Positions 15,161-15,222 of a DNA stretch of 15,222 nucleotides are shown here, in pieces (positions within the stretch are counted from its first letter, which is position 1; each line of letters starts with the position of its first letter). Made by a program: the position numbers and the translations under genes. The notes beneath the pieces are model-generated. The model was not told the DNA's origin and did not search any database. It saw only the letters and a program-made list of their open reading frames with translations. Origin of the DNA: an uncultured Bacteroidales bacterium (lineage in GTDB: Bacteria > Bacteroidota > Bacteroidia > Bacteroidales > UBA932); the NCBI GenBank assembly GCA_937900465.1, contig CALCEJ010000020.1:1-15222 (forward strand), in the 5' to 3' direction.

Positions 15161-15222
15161 GTACACCAATTTACAATTTTTGGTCGTTTTTCTGCATTTT
15201 CGTGTACGCACCGTACACCAAT
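15159..15222 (+). repeat. 12-bp direct repeat CCGTACACCAAT, 52-bp period, reaching window edge
   Basis: CCGTACACCAAT occurs at 15159-15170 and again at 15211-15222, exactly 52 bases apart. The second copy ends at the window edge, so further units could follow. A diverged relative, GTACACAATTTAG, lies at 14912-14924; compare GTACACCAATTTAC at 15161-15174, one base longer. Two copies are too few to call an array. Confidence 0.65.
15202..15218. promoter_or_regulatory. Operator-like palindrome GTGTACG-N3-CGTACAC
   Basis: GTGTACGcacCGTACAC is a perfect 7-bp inverted repeat with a 3-base spacer, typical in size of a dimeric regulator site. Its right half is shared with the direct repeat, so a single half-site CGTACAC also appears at 15160-15166. 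Which gene it might control lies beyond the right edge. Confidence 0.4.

Larger units (their letters stand above)
14882..15222. other. Structured AT-rich intergenic region without a protein gene
   Basis: No credible open reading frame is found in these 341 bases on either strand. Instead the stretch holds repeated heptamers, several hairpins, a leftward promoter element, two palindromes and a 12-bp direct repeat that reaches the right edge. Each is listed separately. Base composition is visibly richer in A and T than the flanking genes. Confidence 0.8.

Noticed and set aside
15159..15222. CRISPR array
   Set aside because: Only two 12-base copies are visible, too short and too few, and no cas gene is present.
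1..15222. tRNA or rRNA genes
   Set aside because: I saw no cloverleaf with a T-arm GTTCRANNC pattern or rRNA-like sequence; the spaces between genes are too short except for the tail.

Overview
This window looks like chromosomal DNA from a member of the Bacteroidales (Bacteroidota) with fairly high GC content. The reasons are perfect TAnnTTTG -7 promoter elements close to start codons, very short 5' leaders, a large Bacteroidetes-type TamB next to a divergent tsaD, and a Bacteroidetes-type RsmI paralogue. An Alistipes-like or similar Bacteroidales lineage is a reasonable guess, but genus cannot be fixed from the sequence alone.

Left part, minus strand (1-3372): tsaD (tRNA t6A synthesis) is followed after 5 bases by a FAD-dependent dehydrogenase of the COG2509 type. 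Then comes sppA (membrane signal-peptide peptidase), which has its own TAnnTTTG element and runs off the left edge. At about 3373-3434 lies a compact divergent promoter region, with one perfect -7 element facing each way.

Right part, plus strand (3435-14881): a tight run of seven genes. They are tamB, an RsmI-like tetrapyrrole-methylase-fold SAM methyltransferase, mtaB (ms2t6A synthesis), a PhnP-like metallo-beta-lactamase-fold hydrolase, polA, an ECF-type sigma factor and rsmG. The first four junctions are 4-base ATGA overlaps, polA/sigma is a 1-base TGATG overlap, and sigma/rsmG has a 4-base gap. This argues for one transcript with translational coupling. Themes are envelope assembly (TamB), tRNA position-37 modification (TsaD and MtaB are successive steps of one pathway), rRNA modification (RsmG and perhaps the RsmI paralogue) and DNA repair/replication (PolA). 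PolA keeps intact 5'-nuclease and polymerase domains, but its 3'-5' exonuclease domain has lost three of four metal-binding carboxylates.

Tail (14882-15222): there is no credible protein gene, but the sequence is highly structured. It holds four copies of GTTGACT at near-helical spacing, small hairpins, a perfect 11-bp stem enclosing a second hairpin, and a leftward TACCTTTG promoter element placed so that transcription would start at the foot of that stem. It also has palindromes and a 12-bp direct repeat (CCGTACACCAAT) 52 bp apart, reaching the right edge. The best, unproven, hypothesis is a small structured RNA or a repeat/mobile-element end. This is the only part of the window that could be an undescribed system; everything else is recognisable housekeeping.
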